Shown one piece after another: positions 9,140 to 17,895 of a stretch of 64,000 nt of DNA. Below the pieces are notes generated by a model that saw nothing but the letters and a program-made list of their open reading frames with translations, did no database searches and had not been told where the DNA came from. Origin of the DNA: Acidobacteriota bacterium (lineage in GTDB: Bacteria > Acidobacteriota > Terriglobia > Acidiferrales > UBA7541); the NCBI GenBank assembly GCA_027307115.1, contig DAHUXN010000060.1, positions 1 through 64,000 on the forward strand. The letters run 5' to 3'. Numbering within the stretch: position 1 is the first letter of the stretch; the number at the start of each line of letters is the position of its first letter. A program made the position numbers and the translations under genes.

Positions 9140-10099
9140 TTGATCGTGGCTTCCCGTGGATTGTGGATCGGCTTCGCCGCCGGACTACTGCTGCTGATCG
9201 TTGTCGATCTGATTGCTTTTGGGCGCAAGCCGCGAACTATTTCGCTGCGAAGAGCCGCGGCATGGAGCGCGCTCTGGATTGGCGTTTCGCTGGCGTTTGA
9301 TCTGTGGATCTGGCACTACGCGGGCGCGCGTCCCGCGATCGAGTTCTTGTCAGGATACCTGATTGAAAAATCGCTGAGCGTCGACAACCTCTTCGTTTTT
9401 ATCGTGATCTTTCAATATTTCTCGATTGAGCCGGCGCGGCAACATCGCGTACTCGTCTGGGGAATCTTGGGGGCGCTGACGCTACGGGGGCTGCTAATTG
9501 CGGCCGGAGTGGTGTTTATCAACGCGTTTTCGTGGTCACTGTATATCCTGGGAGCGTTTCTTGTTTATGTGGCGCTGCATTTGCTGTTCAGAAAATCGAA
9601 GACAGTCCGCATGGAAGCGAATCCCGTGCTTCGTTGGCTGGGGAAAATCGTTCCCGCCGCACAGAACGATGCCAGCGCGAACTTTTTCGTCCGGGGAAAC
9701 GGCCGCTGGCTGGTGACGCCGATGCTGCTGGCCATGGTGGCGATAGAAAGCGCGGATGTGCTTTTCGCGCTGGACTCGATTCCCGCGGTATTCGGAATCA
9801 CGCGCGATCCGTTTATCGTTTTCTCTTCAAACGCTTGTGCGATTCTCGGCCTGCGCGCGCTGTATTTTGTGGTCGCGAAATGGATCACGCAGCTGAGATA
9901 TCTCGACACAGGAGTTTCGCTGGTTTTGCTTTTCATTGGCTTGAAAATGCTGGCGGCCCATTGGGTGGACATTCCTTCGGAAATATCGCTCGCCGTGATT
10001 GCGTTCTTGCTGGCAGTGGCAACAGTGGCGTCGCTGCTGGATAAGCGCGGACCCGCCAAGCGTGACGCGGAAAGCGCGAATCAGGGGAACAAGGCATGA
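9140..10099 (+). CDS. TerC/Alx-family integral membrane protein
   Basis: A multi-pass inner-membrane protein of 319 residues, close in length to E. coli Alx. Family signatures are SVDNLFVF (about 80-87) and ESADVLFALDSIPA (about 202-215), carrying the acidic residues thought to bind metal. TerC/Alx proteins have been linked to manganese export and to metalation of exported enzymes; the tellurite name is historical. The start is the TTG at 9140 with no clear ribosome-binding site; an in-frame GTG lies at 9146. No yybP-ykoY (manganese) riboswitch pattern was recognised upstream. The next gene overlaps its stop by four bases. Confidence 0.88.
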   Translation: MIVASRGLWIGFAAGLLLLIVVDLIAFGRKPRTISLRRAAAWSALWIGVSLAFDLWIWHYAGARPAIEFLSGYLIEKSLSVDNLFVFIVIFQYFSIEPARQHRVLVWGILGALTLRGLLIAAGVVFINAFSWSLYILGAFLVYVALHLLFRKSKTVRMEANPVLRWLGKIVPAAQNDASANFFVRGNGRWLVTPMLLAMVAIESADVLFALDSIPAVFGITRDPFIVFSSNACAILGLRALYFVVAKWITQLRYLDTGVSLVLLFIGLKMLAAHWVDIPSEISLAVIAFLLAVATVASLLDKRGPAKRDAESANQGNKA

Positions 10100-10674
10100 A
10101 TTCCCGCGCCGCGTCCGTCGCTGATCTTGTTCGGAGCTTGACCTCGCGGGAAGACGACATACGCAATAACGCCGCGACGGAGCTTTATCGCCGCGGAGAG
10201 GAGTCAGCAGAAGGGGCGATTGTGGCGTGGCGGCAAGATTCGGAAATTGGCGCACTGATCTCCAAACACGCAACCGTGGGTATCGCCGTCACGCCGGAGC
10301 GTTTTGCCGCCATTCGCTCCGCGCTGGGGAATCCGCCTCTTGCGGATGTTCCCCCGGAGCAGGACGCTCAGGAATTCGAATGGAACGTCGGCGAAGGCGT
10401 GCATTTGGACATTTTAACAACGCGCGAGCCGGATGGCGCCGGAGCGATTGCGCGTTTCCTGGCGAAATTCGGCGAAGGCATACAGCAGGTTGAGTTTCTA
10501 ACGCCCGATGTCGAGCGCGCGACGGAGATGATTCGTTCGCGTATGGGCGTTGCAACGATTTATACCTCGACGCGCGCAGGCGCCGACGGTACGCGCGTTA
10601 ATTTCTTCCTGGTGAGCGCAGCGGGCGGCAAGAAGGTGCTCATTGAACTAGTTGAGACTCCCCAGCGAGCCTGA
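10096..10674 (+). CDS. VOC-superfamily-like protein with helical N-terminal extension
   Basis: A cytoplasmic protein of 192 residues with no clear assignment. Residues 1-75 look helical and HEAT-like (SLTSREDDIRNNAATEL). From about 95 on, the pattern HLDILT, QQVEFLTPDVERA, TRVNFFLV and VLIELVE resembles vicinal-oxygen-chelate proteins such as glyoxalase and methylmalonyl-CoA epimerase, with a His and a late Glu in plausible metal positions. The ATG overlaps the TerC stop in an ATGA arrangement, so the two are probably translated together. Catalytic function is not predicted. Confidence 0.62.
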   Translation: MNSRAASVADLVRSLTSREDDIRNNAATELYRRGEESAEGAIVAWRQDSEIGALISKHATVGIAVTPERFAAIRSALGNPPLADVPPEQDAQEFEWNVGEGVHLDILTTREPDGAGAIARFLAKFGEGIQQVEFLTPDVERATEMIRSRMGVATIYTSTRAGADGTRVNFFLVSAAGGKKVLIELVETPQRA

Positions 10675-10679
10675 AATCC

Positions 10680-10704
10680 ACGCATGAATATGCGTAATTA
10701 TTTT
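10680..10704 (+). terminator. possible intrinsic terminator after the TerC pair
   Basis: A 6-bp stem (ACGCAT with ATGCGT, loop GAAT) followed by AATTATTTT, starting 6 bases after the stop codon. Position is good; the stem is short. Confidence 0.42.
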
Positions 10705-10886
10705 GCGGCGGGGACAACCAAACAGCATTCTCCTGCGTATATATAGTTAGCGCTTTGGGTTTGTGTCAGTAGATCCCCATAAGTCTGGGAAAACGAGGCC
10801 GTGGAATTACCGCTATGAGGGATTCCTGGTCTACCCGCATCGCCATATACATATATTAAGATCAAAAATTGAGCGAGAGGTGGGCA

Positions 10887-11417
10887 ATGCCCTACGTAGA
10901 TGAAATCGAGCAGGCCGCAGCGAATCCTGAATTGCGCGGCATTTACGAAAAAATTGAGAAGAAGTTTGGGTTCGTGCCGCATTTCTTCAAGGCGCTCGGC
11001 CCGATGCCCGAGGCGATCAAGGCTCAGCTAGAGATGAACGCGGCAATCATGGGAGACGGTGCGCTGTCCACGCTGGTGAAGGAACAGATAGGCGTAGTCG
11101 TGAGCGGGATCAACTCGTCATCCTATTGCATCGCCATTCATATGGAAGTGCTGCGTCAGTTTGGAATTGACAAACCGGCATCGAGAAAGCTCGTCACGGA
11201 CTATATGAGCGCGCCGGTGGATGACAAAACCAAGGCCCTGTTTCGCTTTGCGGACAAACTGACGCGGAAGCCGCTGGACGTCGACCAGCCGGATGCTGAC
11301 GAAGTATTGCGCGCGGGATGGAGCCAGGCGGCGCTGCGCGAAACAGTGTTGACCGTGGCTTTCTTTAATTACATCAATCGCGTGTCATTCGGGCTCGGAC
11401 TGGTTACGGATTTTTAG
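10887..11417 (+). CDS. AhpD-like / peroxidase-related protein (carboxymuconolactone decarboxylase fold)
   Basis: A cytoplasmic protein of about 176 residues in the AhpD/CMD superfamily, whose members include alkylhydroperoxidases acting as small disulfide reductants. The core segment around SSSYCIAIHMEVL corresponds to the active-site helix. The usual CxxC is SxxC, so only one cysteine and the following His remain, as in the uncharacterised peroxidase-related subgroup. The longer frame opens at a TTG (10869), but GAGAGG at 10875-10880 sits six bases before the ATG at 10887, which is chosen. It is a single gene, convergent with the glucosidase. Confidence 0.82.
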   Translation: MPYVDEIEQAAANPELRGIYEKIEKKFGFVPHFFKALGPMPEAIKAQLEMNAAIMGDGALSTLVKEQIGVVVSGINSSSYCIAIHMEVLRQFGIDKPASRKLVTDYMSAPVDDKTKALFRFADKLTRKPLDVDQPDADEVLRAGWSQAALRETVLTVAFFNYINRVSFGLGLVTDF

Positions 11418-11454
11418 CAGGAACGATTCCCGCAAACAGCGGCGTATCCCTTTT

Positions 11455-14133
11455 TCAGTGCTTGTCGCCGCTCTGCTCAATCAATTTCGATACGAGCGCG
11501 GTCCATCCCGTTTGATGGCTCGCACCCAGCCCTGCTCCATTGTCTCCGTGGAAATACTCATAAAACAAAATCAAGTCGCGCCAATGAGGATCGTCCTGGA
11601 AAAGCTTTGCCGATCCGTAAACAGGGCGCCGGCCGTCCTGACCACGCAGAAAAATTCGCACCAGCCTCCGGGAAATTTCAGCGGCGACGTCCCAAAGGGT
11701 TATTTGCCGGCCCGAACCGTAGGGACACTCGACCTTGAGCTGGCCGCCATAATAATAGTGGTAGCGCTGAAGCGCTTCGATCAACAGAAAATTCAAGGGG
11801 AACCAAACGGGGCCGCGCCAGTTCGAATTTCCGCCGAAAAGCGCTGTAGTCGATTCAGCGGGTTCATAGTCCACACGATGCTCCTCGCCATCGAGGGTCA
11901 GAACAAACGGGTGCTCCTGGTGATACTTCGAAAGCGAGCGAATGCCATAAGGCGACAGGAATTCATTTTCGTCTAGCATGAAGCGCAGGACGCGGAGCAT
12001 TTTCTTTTTGTTGGCGATGGAGAAAAGCAGACGCGCGCCCTTTTCTGCGCGCTGTGACATGTCGATATGCTCAGGGACGTCCGGATGGTGGAGCATGAAC
12101 CAGTTCATGCGGCGTTGAAAATCGGGCAGGCGCGCCAAGTCTTCGGGCTCGAACGTCTCGACCGCGAAAAGCGGGATTAATCCGACCATGGAGCGCACCT
12201 GGATGGGAATTTGCGCTCCACTGGAGAGATGCATAACATCGTAATAAAAGCCGTCTTCCTCGTGCCAAAGTCCGACGTTTTCGCTTCCTATGTTGTTCAT
12301 CGCATCAGCAATGTAAACGAAATGCTCGAAAAATTTGCTGGCGAGGTCTTCGTAGGCGGGGTCGTCATGAGCCAACTCCATGGCCATGGACATCATGTTC
12401 AGGCAGAACAAGGCCATCCAGCTTGTTCCGTCGGATTGGTCGACGTAACCGCCGCCGGGCAGAGGCATGGAGCGGTCGAAAATGCCGATGTTGTCAAGAC
12501 CGAGGAAGCCACCTTCAAAAACGTTCTTGCCGAGAGGGTCTTTGCGATTCACCCACCAAGTGAAATTGAGAAGGAGCTTCTGGAACACGCGCTCGAGAAA
12601 GGTGCGGTCCAATTTTCCGCGAACGCGCCCTTCAATTTTATAAACGCGCCACGCCGCCCAGGCATGCACGGGAGGATTCGCGTCCGAGAAATTCCATTCG
12701 TACGCCGGAATTTGGCCGTTGGGGTGCATGTACCATTCGCGAAGCAAAAGAATGAGTTGATCCTTCGCGAAGTCCGGATCAATGGGCGCCATGGCGACGC
12801 AATGGAAGGCCAAATCCCACGCCGCGTACCAAGGGTATTCCCATTTGTCGGGCATTGAGATGACGTCGGCGTTGTAGATATGGAGCCACTGGTGATTTCG
12901 ACCTGTGAAGCGCTCGGGAGGTGGCGGCGGTTGCGTGGGGTCGCCCAGAAGCCAGCGCCGAACTTCGTAATGATACGACTGCTTGCCCCAGAGCAGGCCG
13001 GCGAAGGCTTGCCGTTGCGCCAACCGGGCGTCGTCGCTCAATTCTTGCTCGGCGCGACCGGCATAAAATTCGTCCGCTTCTTTGATGCGCTCATTGAATG
13101 TCGCTTCAAACTCCGCACCGAAAAAATCGGCGGCCGTCGACTTGTATTTGCCGGACGAACGGAGCGGAGATTGATCCGTCAGGCGCAAATGAATGGAAAT
13201 GCTGGCGCCGGGCTTGAGTTGCATCGGATAGTGCGCGGCGATTTTTGTCCCCTCCTGCGCCGGATTCACGGCGTCCTTCTTGCCATGCACGATGTAATTG
13301 TGGATTCCGTCTTTTACGTACGGAGTCTGATTCTTGTGATTGAACAGAAGTTCCGTATTCGTTTCGTTTTCGGTGAAGAGAAGTTCGGGCGCTCCTTCGG
13401 CAATTAACCAGCGGGCGCCGTAATCGGACTGATGAAATTCAATGATCGCCGTGCCCGCGGGCGATGGAATTCGCTTGCCACCTGCCTGCCGCACAGCGCC
13501 TCCCCAAGCCCAGGTGTTGCGGAACCACAAAGTGGGCAGCAGACGGAGCGGCGCGGCATCAGGACCGCGGTTGACAGCGCTGACGCGGATCAGAATGTCT
13601 TCCGCGGAGGCTTTCGCATATTCCACAAACACGTCGAAGTAACGGTTTTCGTTAAAAATGCCCGTATCGATCAACTCGAACTCCGGATCTTCGCGCGTTC
13701 GCTGGCGATTTTCCGCGAGGAGCTGTTCATAGGGGAAGGCGGCCTGCGGATACTTGTAGAGGCACTTGAGGTAGGAACTCGTGGGTGTCGCGTCGAGATA
13801 AAAATAATATTCTTTGACGTCTTCGCCGTGATTCCCTTCTCTGTTGTTCAGCCCGAAGAGACGCTCTTTAAGAATGGCGTCGCGCTCATTCCACAAAGCC
13901 AGAGCGAAGCAGATGCGCTGATGGCGGTCGCAGAATCCGGCGATTCCGTCCTCTCCCCAACGATAGACACGCGAACGAGCATGATCGTGCGGAAAATATT
14001 CCCACGCGTCGCCGTTGGCACTGTAGTCCTCGCGCACCGTTCCCCACTGGCGCTCGGAAAGGTACGGTCCCCACCGTTTCCAGTGCACTTTGCGCTGCCG
14101 TGATTCCTCGATTCTCTGCTGTTCGCGCTTCAT
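11455..14133 (-). CDS. GH63-family / MGH1-like glucosidase
   Basis: A large (about 892 residues) glycoside hydrolase of the type annotated as bacterial glucosidase, related to mannosyl-oligosaccharide glucosidase (GH63, (alpha/alpha)6 barrel). Recognisable blocks include [21 protein letters not shown] at the N-terminus, [15 protein letters not shown] and [14 protein letters not shown] in the barrel, and [18 protein letters not shown] near the C-terminus. No signal peptide is visible, so it likely acts in the cytoplasm on alpha-glucosides such as trehalose-like or glucosylglycerate compounds; the substrate is not determined by sequence. A TTG precedes the ATG, but the ATG at 14133 has GAGGA in position. 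Confidence 0.85.
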   Translation of the reverse strand: MKREQQRIEESRQRKVHWKRWGPYLSERQWGTVREDYSANGDAWEYFPHDHARSRVYRWGEDGIAGFCDRHQRICFALALWNERDAILKERLFGLNNREGNHGEDVKEYYFYLDATPTSSYLKCLYKYPQAAFPYEQLLAENRQRTREDPEFELIDTGIFNENRYFDVFVEYAKASAEDILIRVSAVNRGPDAAPLRLLPTLWFRNTWAWGGAVRQAGGKRIPSPAGTAIIEFHQSDYGARWLIAEGAPELLFTENETNTELLFNHKNQTPYVKDGIHNYIVHGKKDAVNPAQEGTKIAAHYPMQLKPGASISIHLRLTDQSPLRSSGKYKSTAADFFGAEFEATFNERIKEADEFYAGRAEQELSDDARLAQRQAFAGLLWGKQSYHYEVRRWLLGDPTQPPPPPERFTGRNHQWLHIYNADVISMPDKWEYPWYAAWDLAFHCVAMAPIDPDFAKDQLILLLREWYMHPNGQIPAYEWNFSDANPPVHAWAAWRVYKIEGRVRGKLDRTFLERVFQKLLLNFTWWVNRKDPLGKNVFEGGFLGLDNIGIFDRSMPLPGGGYVDQSDGTSWMALFCLNMMSMAMELAHDDPAYEDLASKFFEHFVYIADAMNNIGSENVGLWHEEDGFYYDVMHLSSGAQIPIQVRSMVGLIPLFAVETFEPEDLARLPDFQRRMNWFMLHHPDVPEHIDMSQRAEKGARLLFSIANKKKMLRVLRFMLDENEFLSPYGIRSLSKYHQEHPFVLTLDGEEHRVDYEPAESTTALFGGNSNWRGPVWFPLNFLLIEALQRYHYYYGGQLKVECPYGSGRQITLWDVAAEISRRLVRIFLRGQDGRRPVYGSAKLFQDDPHWRDLILFYEYFHGDNGAGLGASHQTGWTALVSKLIEQSGDKH

Positions 14134-14254
14134 CAACGGTTCCTCGAAAAGACGGGCCGCCCATCGTAACGCAATCCGCGGGCCGGCGACTATCGCACTG
14201 TGGGCGAAGTTGCTCTGAGTTGCAGCATCGGATGAAATGAGGAACGGCGGGGCG

Positions 14255-15367
14255 CTACCAGTTTGGCAAGTCGCGACGGCCGAGCATGACCTCGGCGGCC
14301 CAGCTACCCAGATAGACCGAGAGGGTCACGCCGTGGCCCGAATATGCGCCGAGCACGATTGCGTGCGGGCTTTTCGGATGGCGCGCGAATACCGGACGCC
14401 AGTCATTGGCAAACAGAATTGGCCCGCCCCACCGGTAAGTGAATTGTGCGGAACGGAGCGAGGGATGCAGTTTGCGAATGCGGCCTTCGATGCTCGCGAA
14501 GAGTTCGGCCGGAAGTCCCGTTGAAATATCGAGGACATCCATGTCGCTCCAATGGCGCAAGTGGACCAGACCGCTGCCGAAAATGACGCCGTTAGTACGG
14601 AGAAGTCTGCCCCACAGGTAGGGCAGATCCACGGTATAAAAAGAACGCCGCGAAGCCACGCCGAGATTCTCGATTTGAACGCCGGCCAACGGCGCCGTCG
14701 CGACGGCAAGCGTAAATTTCGGCTCGGCGCGATTCGCCAGAGAACTCAACTCGAGTGACATCGCATTCGTCGCGAGCAGCACTTGCCGCGCGCGAACTTC
14801 CTGCCCGCGGATATGCGGGCGCAGGGGGTCATCGAAGGCGATTTTCTCGACGCGCGAATTTTCAAGAATCAGCGCGCCCAAACGATCGGCGGCGCGGGCC
14901 AATCCACTCACCAGTTTTCCGGGATCGGCGCTGCCGCCCGGAACTTCATCCACCACGCGGAGTTTGCCGGAGTCTGTCCAGTCGACAGGAGAATCGGCGC
15001 GGGCGTTATCGCGACCCAACTCCCAGGCGCCCGGAAGAGATAAATCGCAATCAATGTCGAGATCGGTGAGCACTTTGGAGAAGCCGTTCAACACATCCCC
15101 GAGACCGGGCAGATCGCCCGCGGCGCTCTCTGCAAGCGTCATGCCGCCGGTGCGTCCGCTTGCCCCAGCTCCAACGGATTCAGCCTCGAAGAGCGCGACG
15201 CTTTTTTGCGGGTCAAGGTGACGCAACCAAGCCGCCGCCGACAAACCGGTGAACCCTCCGCCAACAATCGCGAAATCGACTTCTTGCGGCATTGGACGCT
15301 GAAGAGGATGGAAATCAATGGTCCATGGAGGCACGCCCCAGCGTTTCGAGTTTGAGGACTTGGTCAA
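14255..15367 (-). CDS. FAD-dependent amine-oxidase-like protein (DAO family)
   Basis: A 370-residue flavoprotein of the D-amino-acid-oxidase/glycine-oxidase superfamily, most like gamma-glutamylputrescine oxidases. The dinucleotide motif [11 protein letters not shown] lies at about 35-45, followed by the acidic [13 protein letters not shown] marks the region where related enzymes hold FAD. The C-terminal [14 protein letters not shown] is the second FAD contact. A secondary-amine or amino-acid substrate is likely. Its neighbours give no pathway hint. It lies 121 bases before the glucosidase start. Confidence 0.8.
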   Translation of the reverse strand: MTKSSNSKRWGVPPWTIDFHPLQRPMPQEVDFAIVGGGFTGLSAAAWLRHLDPQKSVALFEAESVGAGASGRTGGMTLAESAAGDLPGLGDVLNGFSKVLTDLDIDCDLSLPGAWELGRDNARADSPVDWTDSGKLRVVDEVPGGSADPGKLVSGLARAADRLGALILENSRVEKIAFDDPLRPHIRGQEVRARQVLLATNAMSLELSSLANRAEPKFTLAVATAPLAGVQIENLGVASRRSFYTVDLPYLWGRLLRTNGVIFGSGLVHLRHWSDMDVLDISTGLPAELFASIEGRIRKLHPSLRSAQFTYRWGGPILFANDWRPVFARHPKSPHAIVLGAYSGHGVTLSVYLGSWAAEVMLGRRDLPNW

Positions 15368-15394
15368 GTTCCGCCTGACAGCAGGGCCCCCAAG

Positions 15395-17029
15395 TCAGAA
15401 AATTGGATCTCTACTTAAATCGTGAGGTGACTTCGACTTCTCTCCCTGGCGTCTTTGACTGTGTTTTTCGTCGTGATCGCCAAGCAGGTCGATTCCAAAA
15501 TGAGCGTAATCATATGTGCCAATCATGTAAACGGGGATTACGGCTCCGGTCGGCTTTTTCTTGAAAAATGGGTCGAGTGGCTTCAGTAGGACGGATTTTA
15601 TGCCGCCTCCGAGCGTTTGCGAAAACTTCACGTCAGTTTTCAGTTTGCCATGAAAGTTTATGTGGTCGTTCAGCAAGTTGAATGTGCCGGACATTCGAGC
15701 ATCGGCGCCCGGAACGATAAACGAAACGTCGGTAAAGTGCGCGGTTCCCTCGCGTAGAACAACATGGCCCTTTAGGCTTGCCATTACATTCTCGGCACTT
15801 GGATTTTTCTTGTCGATTTTTACACCGCGCGCACGTTCACTTAACGTGTTGACGTTCTGTTGCGTGCTCGGCTTTTCAAACGTGCCCTCGTGCACTTGGA
15901 AATCAGCGTGAGCCATTACTTCGCGTAGGAAAGGCTGACCCAGCGGCGGTACGGTGATTTGCGCCCGGAAATCCGCGACGCCGTCCATGGGCGGATGGGT
16001 TTCGGTGGAAAATAAGCGCAGAACGTCTTGAATCCGCCCGTGGTCAATCGCTAAGACGACAAAGGTCGTTTTACCTTTCTGGCCTGTTTTGCCGGCAATG
16101 CTGCCGTGGGCGATGATTCTCGTTCGCACCAGCAGCGCATCCACTTGGTGCAGGAAAACATCGCCATTCATTGCGTCTACAATTACGCGAAACTGGCTTG
16201 CCAGAGGTTCTTGATTGTCTGTCTTCGTCAATTTGAAATGGGGAATGTCCACTTTTCCTCGTACTTCGATGTGCCCCAGAGTTCCCTGAAAATCCTGATC
16301 AGAAGAGAGCGTTCCCGCGATTCCGCTGAATGCGCTGAGATTTGCGTTCCGAAATATGGCCGTGCCAGAGAGCGGAGTTTGAGCAGGATCATTTGAATTC
16401 CAGGGGCCAAAACTGCCGGTTGAAACGATTTCACCAGGAGGCAGCGCGTTTGTCAGTGTCGCGCTGTAGTGCATGGCAGTTGTGGCGCTGACGGATTTTA
16501 CCGTCAACAAATGAATCTCAAACTTCAGAGGCGGCTTGTCACCGCGCCTGCCAACCTCAAGAGTCGCACCATTCGCATCAATTTCGCCGACGCGCATCTT
16601 TGTCGAAGTATTTTGGTTTTGGATGGGTTTTGTCCCGGTGCCGCGCGGAGAAATTCGAACATACAATCCATTCAGGACAATTCGCGCGATGTAGCCGGAC
16701 CGGAGGAAAAGGTCCACATAGCGAGTCTGAATGGCAATTCTTTGGATCGTGGCGAGTGGTGGGACGTCCGCGGGACTCGACCAACGTCTAAAAACGACAT
16801 TTTCAGCAACGCATCCCGGAAAGGGGACGTAGGTAACCCGGAACTTTGCAAAAGATACGGATCCCGAAACGCTGTCCCCGAGAGATTGAGCCATACGGGC
16901 CTGCGTAAAGGGCCAACGCAGCAGGAGAATGACGAATGCGATGCCCACGACAATTATGGCGGCGGTCGCGGCAATCACGACCCATCGAAAATGATGACCC
17001 AGAAGTCTGTGCTTATGCTGTTGTGCCAT
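15395..17029 (-). CDS. AsmA-like membrane-anchored protein
   Basis: A 544-residue protein with a short basic N-terminus, one membrane helix (about 13-35), and a long periplasmic region of repeated beta-strand pattern with VADFRAQITVPPL, FTDVSFIVPGADARMSGTFNLL and GGGIKSVLLKPLDPFFKKK near the C-terminus. This fits the AsmA/DUF748 type, which includes bridge-like proteins implicated in phospholipid movement to the outer membrane. The resemblance is of pattern, so the role is tentative. It stands 27 bases upstream of the FAD enzyme. Confidence 0.7.
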   Translation of the reverse strand: MAQQHKHRLLGHHFRWVVIAATAAIIVVGIAFVILLLRWPFTQARMAQSLGDSVSGSVSFAKFRVTYVPFPGCVAENVVFRRWSSPADVPPLATIQRIAIQTRYVDLFLRSGYIARIVLNGLYVRISPRGTGTKPIQNQNTSTKMRVGEIDANGATLEVGRRGDKPPLKFEIHLLTVKSVSATTAMHYSATLTNALPPGEIVSTGSFGPWNSNDPAQTPLSGTAIFRNANLSAFSGIAGTLSSDQDFQGTLGHIEVRGKVDIPHFKLTKTDNQEPLASQFRVIVDAMNGDVFLHQVDALLVRTRIIAHGSIAGKTGQKGKTTFVVLAIDHGRIQDVLRLFSTETHPPMDGVADFRAQITVPPLGQPFLREVMAHADFQVHEGTFEKPSTQQNVNTLSERARGVKIDKKNPSAENVMASLKGHVVLREGTAHFTDVSFIVPGADARMSGTFNLLNDHINFHGKLKTDVKFSQTLGGGIKSVLLKPLDPFFKKKPTGAVIPVYMIGTYDYAHFGIDLLGDHDEKHSQRRQGEKSKSPHDLSRDPIF

Positions 17030-17230
17030 GCGGTTTCATCTGGCCGGGAATATCTCTAGCCGCGGCCATAAAACGAACCGCATAGATATGATGTTTATTT
17101 GTGCGATGCGGTCACGAACGGGAACTTGGTAGAACGCCGTGACGAGGCGGGACTCGAGGAGCGCCCGCGCAAGAACCTGGGCGGCAGCTCGTCCGGCATT
17201 TCAATGCACTGCAAAGCATAATTAAAAAGA

Positions 17231-17305
17231 TGGCTGGGAGGCCTGGACTCGAACCAGGATAATCAGATCCAGAATCTGATGTACTGCCAATTGTACGACC
17301 TCCCA
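17231..17305 (-). tRNA. tRNA-Gln (anticodon CUG)
   Basis: The minus-strand sequence folds into a complete cloverleaf of 75 bases. The acceptor stem is TGGGAGG with CCTCCCA, the discriminator base is G73, and CCA is encoded. The anticodon stem TCAGA/TCTGA encloses the loop TTCTGGA, giving CUG at positions 34-36. The T arm shows GGTTCGAGTCC. A weak U1-A72 pair with G73 is the usual glutamine identity pattern. Confidence 0.95.
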
Positions 17306-17318
17306 TCCGGAGGGCCAC

Positions 17319-17344
17319 AAAAATAGGGCCGCCGACACGGCCCT
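17319..17344 (-). terminator. hairpin with T-tract just upstream of tRNA-Gln
   Basis: Read on the minus strand, a perfect 7-bp G+C-rich stem (AGGGCCG with CGGCCCT, 6-nt loop) is followed by ATTTTTG, the form of an intrinsic terminator. It could end transcription from the small ORF at 17439-17651. It also lies between the predicted tRNA promoter and the tRNA, so a leader or attenuator role is possible. Confidence 0.55.
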
Positions 17345-17351
17345 GCATACT

Positions 17352-17380
17352 ACTTTATTAACGAACGCCACTTTCGTCAA
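17352..17380 (-). promoter_or_regulatory. predicted sigma-70 promoter for tRNA-Gln
   Basis: On the minus strand TTGACG (17375-17380) and TAAAGT (17352-17357) are separated by 17 bases. Transcription would start near 17345, about 40 bases before the tRNA 5' end and just before the hairpin. Confidence 0.5.
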
Positions 17381-17438
17381 CCAGCCCAGGAATTTAGCAG
17401 AGACGTCACCGGCTACAGGCTTGCCGAGCGATGGCAGA

Positions 17439-17651
17439 CTATTGTTTCGCCCGGCCGAAATTGCTCCATAAAGTGAAGAATTCCGCCTTTAACTGATCGA
17501 ATTGGCGGCTCGCTTCAGTTTCGGTTTTCGGCATTTCCGCTTGCACTTCCTGAATTGAGACAATGCCCTTCCTTGTCAATGCATCGAGAATTGCTTGTTG
17601 TTGTATCGAATGCTGCGCAATCAGCGTGAGCAGCGCGATAATTGGTTTCAT
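17439..17651 (-). CDS. small hypothetical protein
   Basis: A possible 70-residue protein with no recognised domain. It opens with a hydrophobic helix (MKPIIALLTLIAQ), continues with glutamine-rich and helical sequence, and ends charged. ATG at 17651 and GTG at 17660 are both possible; GAGG and GGGAGGA lie immediately upstream. A terminator-like hairpin about 95 bases downstream on the same strand supports a transcription unit. Its short length makes the call tentative. Confidence 0.42.
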   Translation of the reverse strand: MKPIIALLTLIAQHSIQQQAILDALTRKGIVSIQEVQAEMPKTETEASRQFDQLKAEFFTLWSNFGRAKQ

Positions 17652-17895
17652 TCCTCCCACCTCGGTGTTCCAAATTCTTAGCGACCTCCATTATGAACAA
17701 GATGACGCGCGGGACGGTGCGTTACACGACGATGTCGTCCTTAGTTATGAGGACAGGAGCCGGCCGCAACCGACTGCGAAAGTCACGTCCAAACGGTCAG
17801 GGCCTGTACTCCCGGACAGTGTTTCGAAAAAAAAGTCCAGTACTATTGCCTTGGCTCGTCACGCTCGCGAAAATCACCCTTGAGGGTATAGCGCA

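Noticed and set aside
10698-10982. 94-codon minus-strand frame beside the AhpD-like gene
   Set aside because: It overlaps the start of a well-supported plus-strand gene and shows no family features.
17112-17348. 78-codon reading frame on the minus strand
   Set aside because: It runs straight through the tRNA-Gln gene and its upstream hairpin; the RNA gene explains the region.
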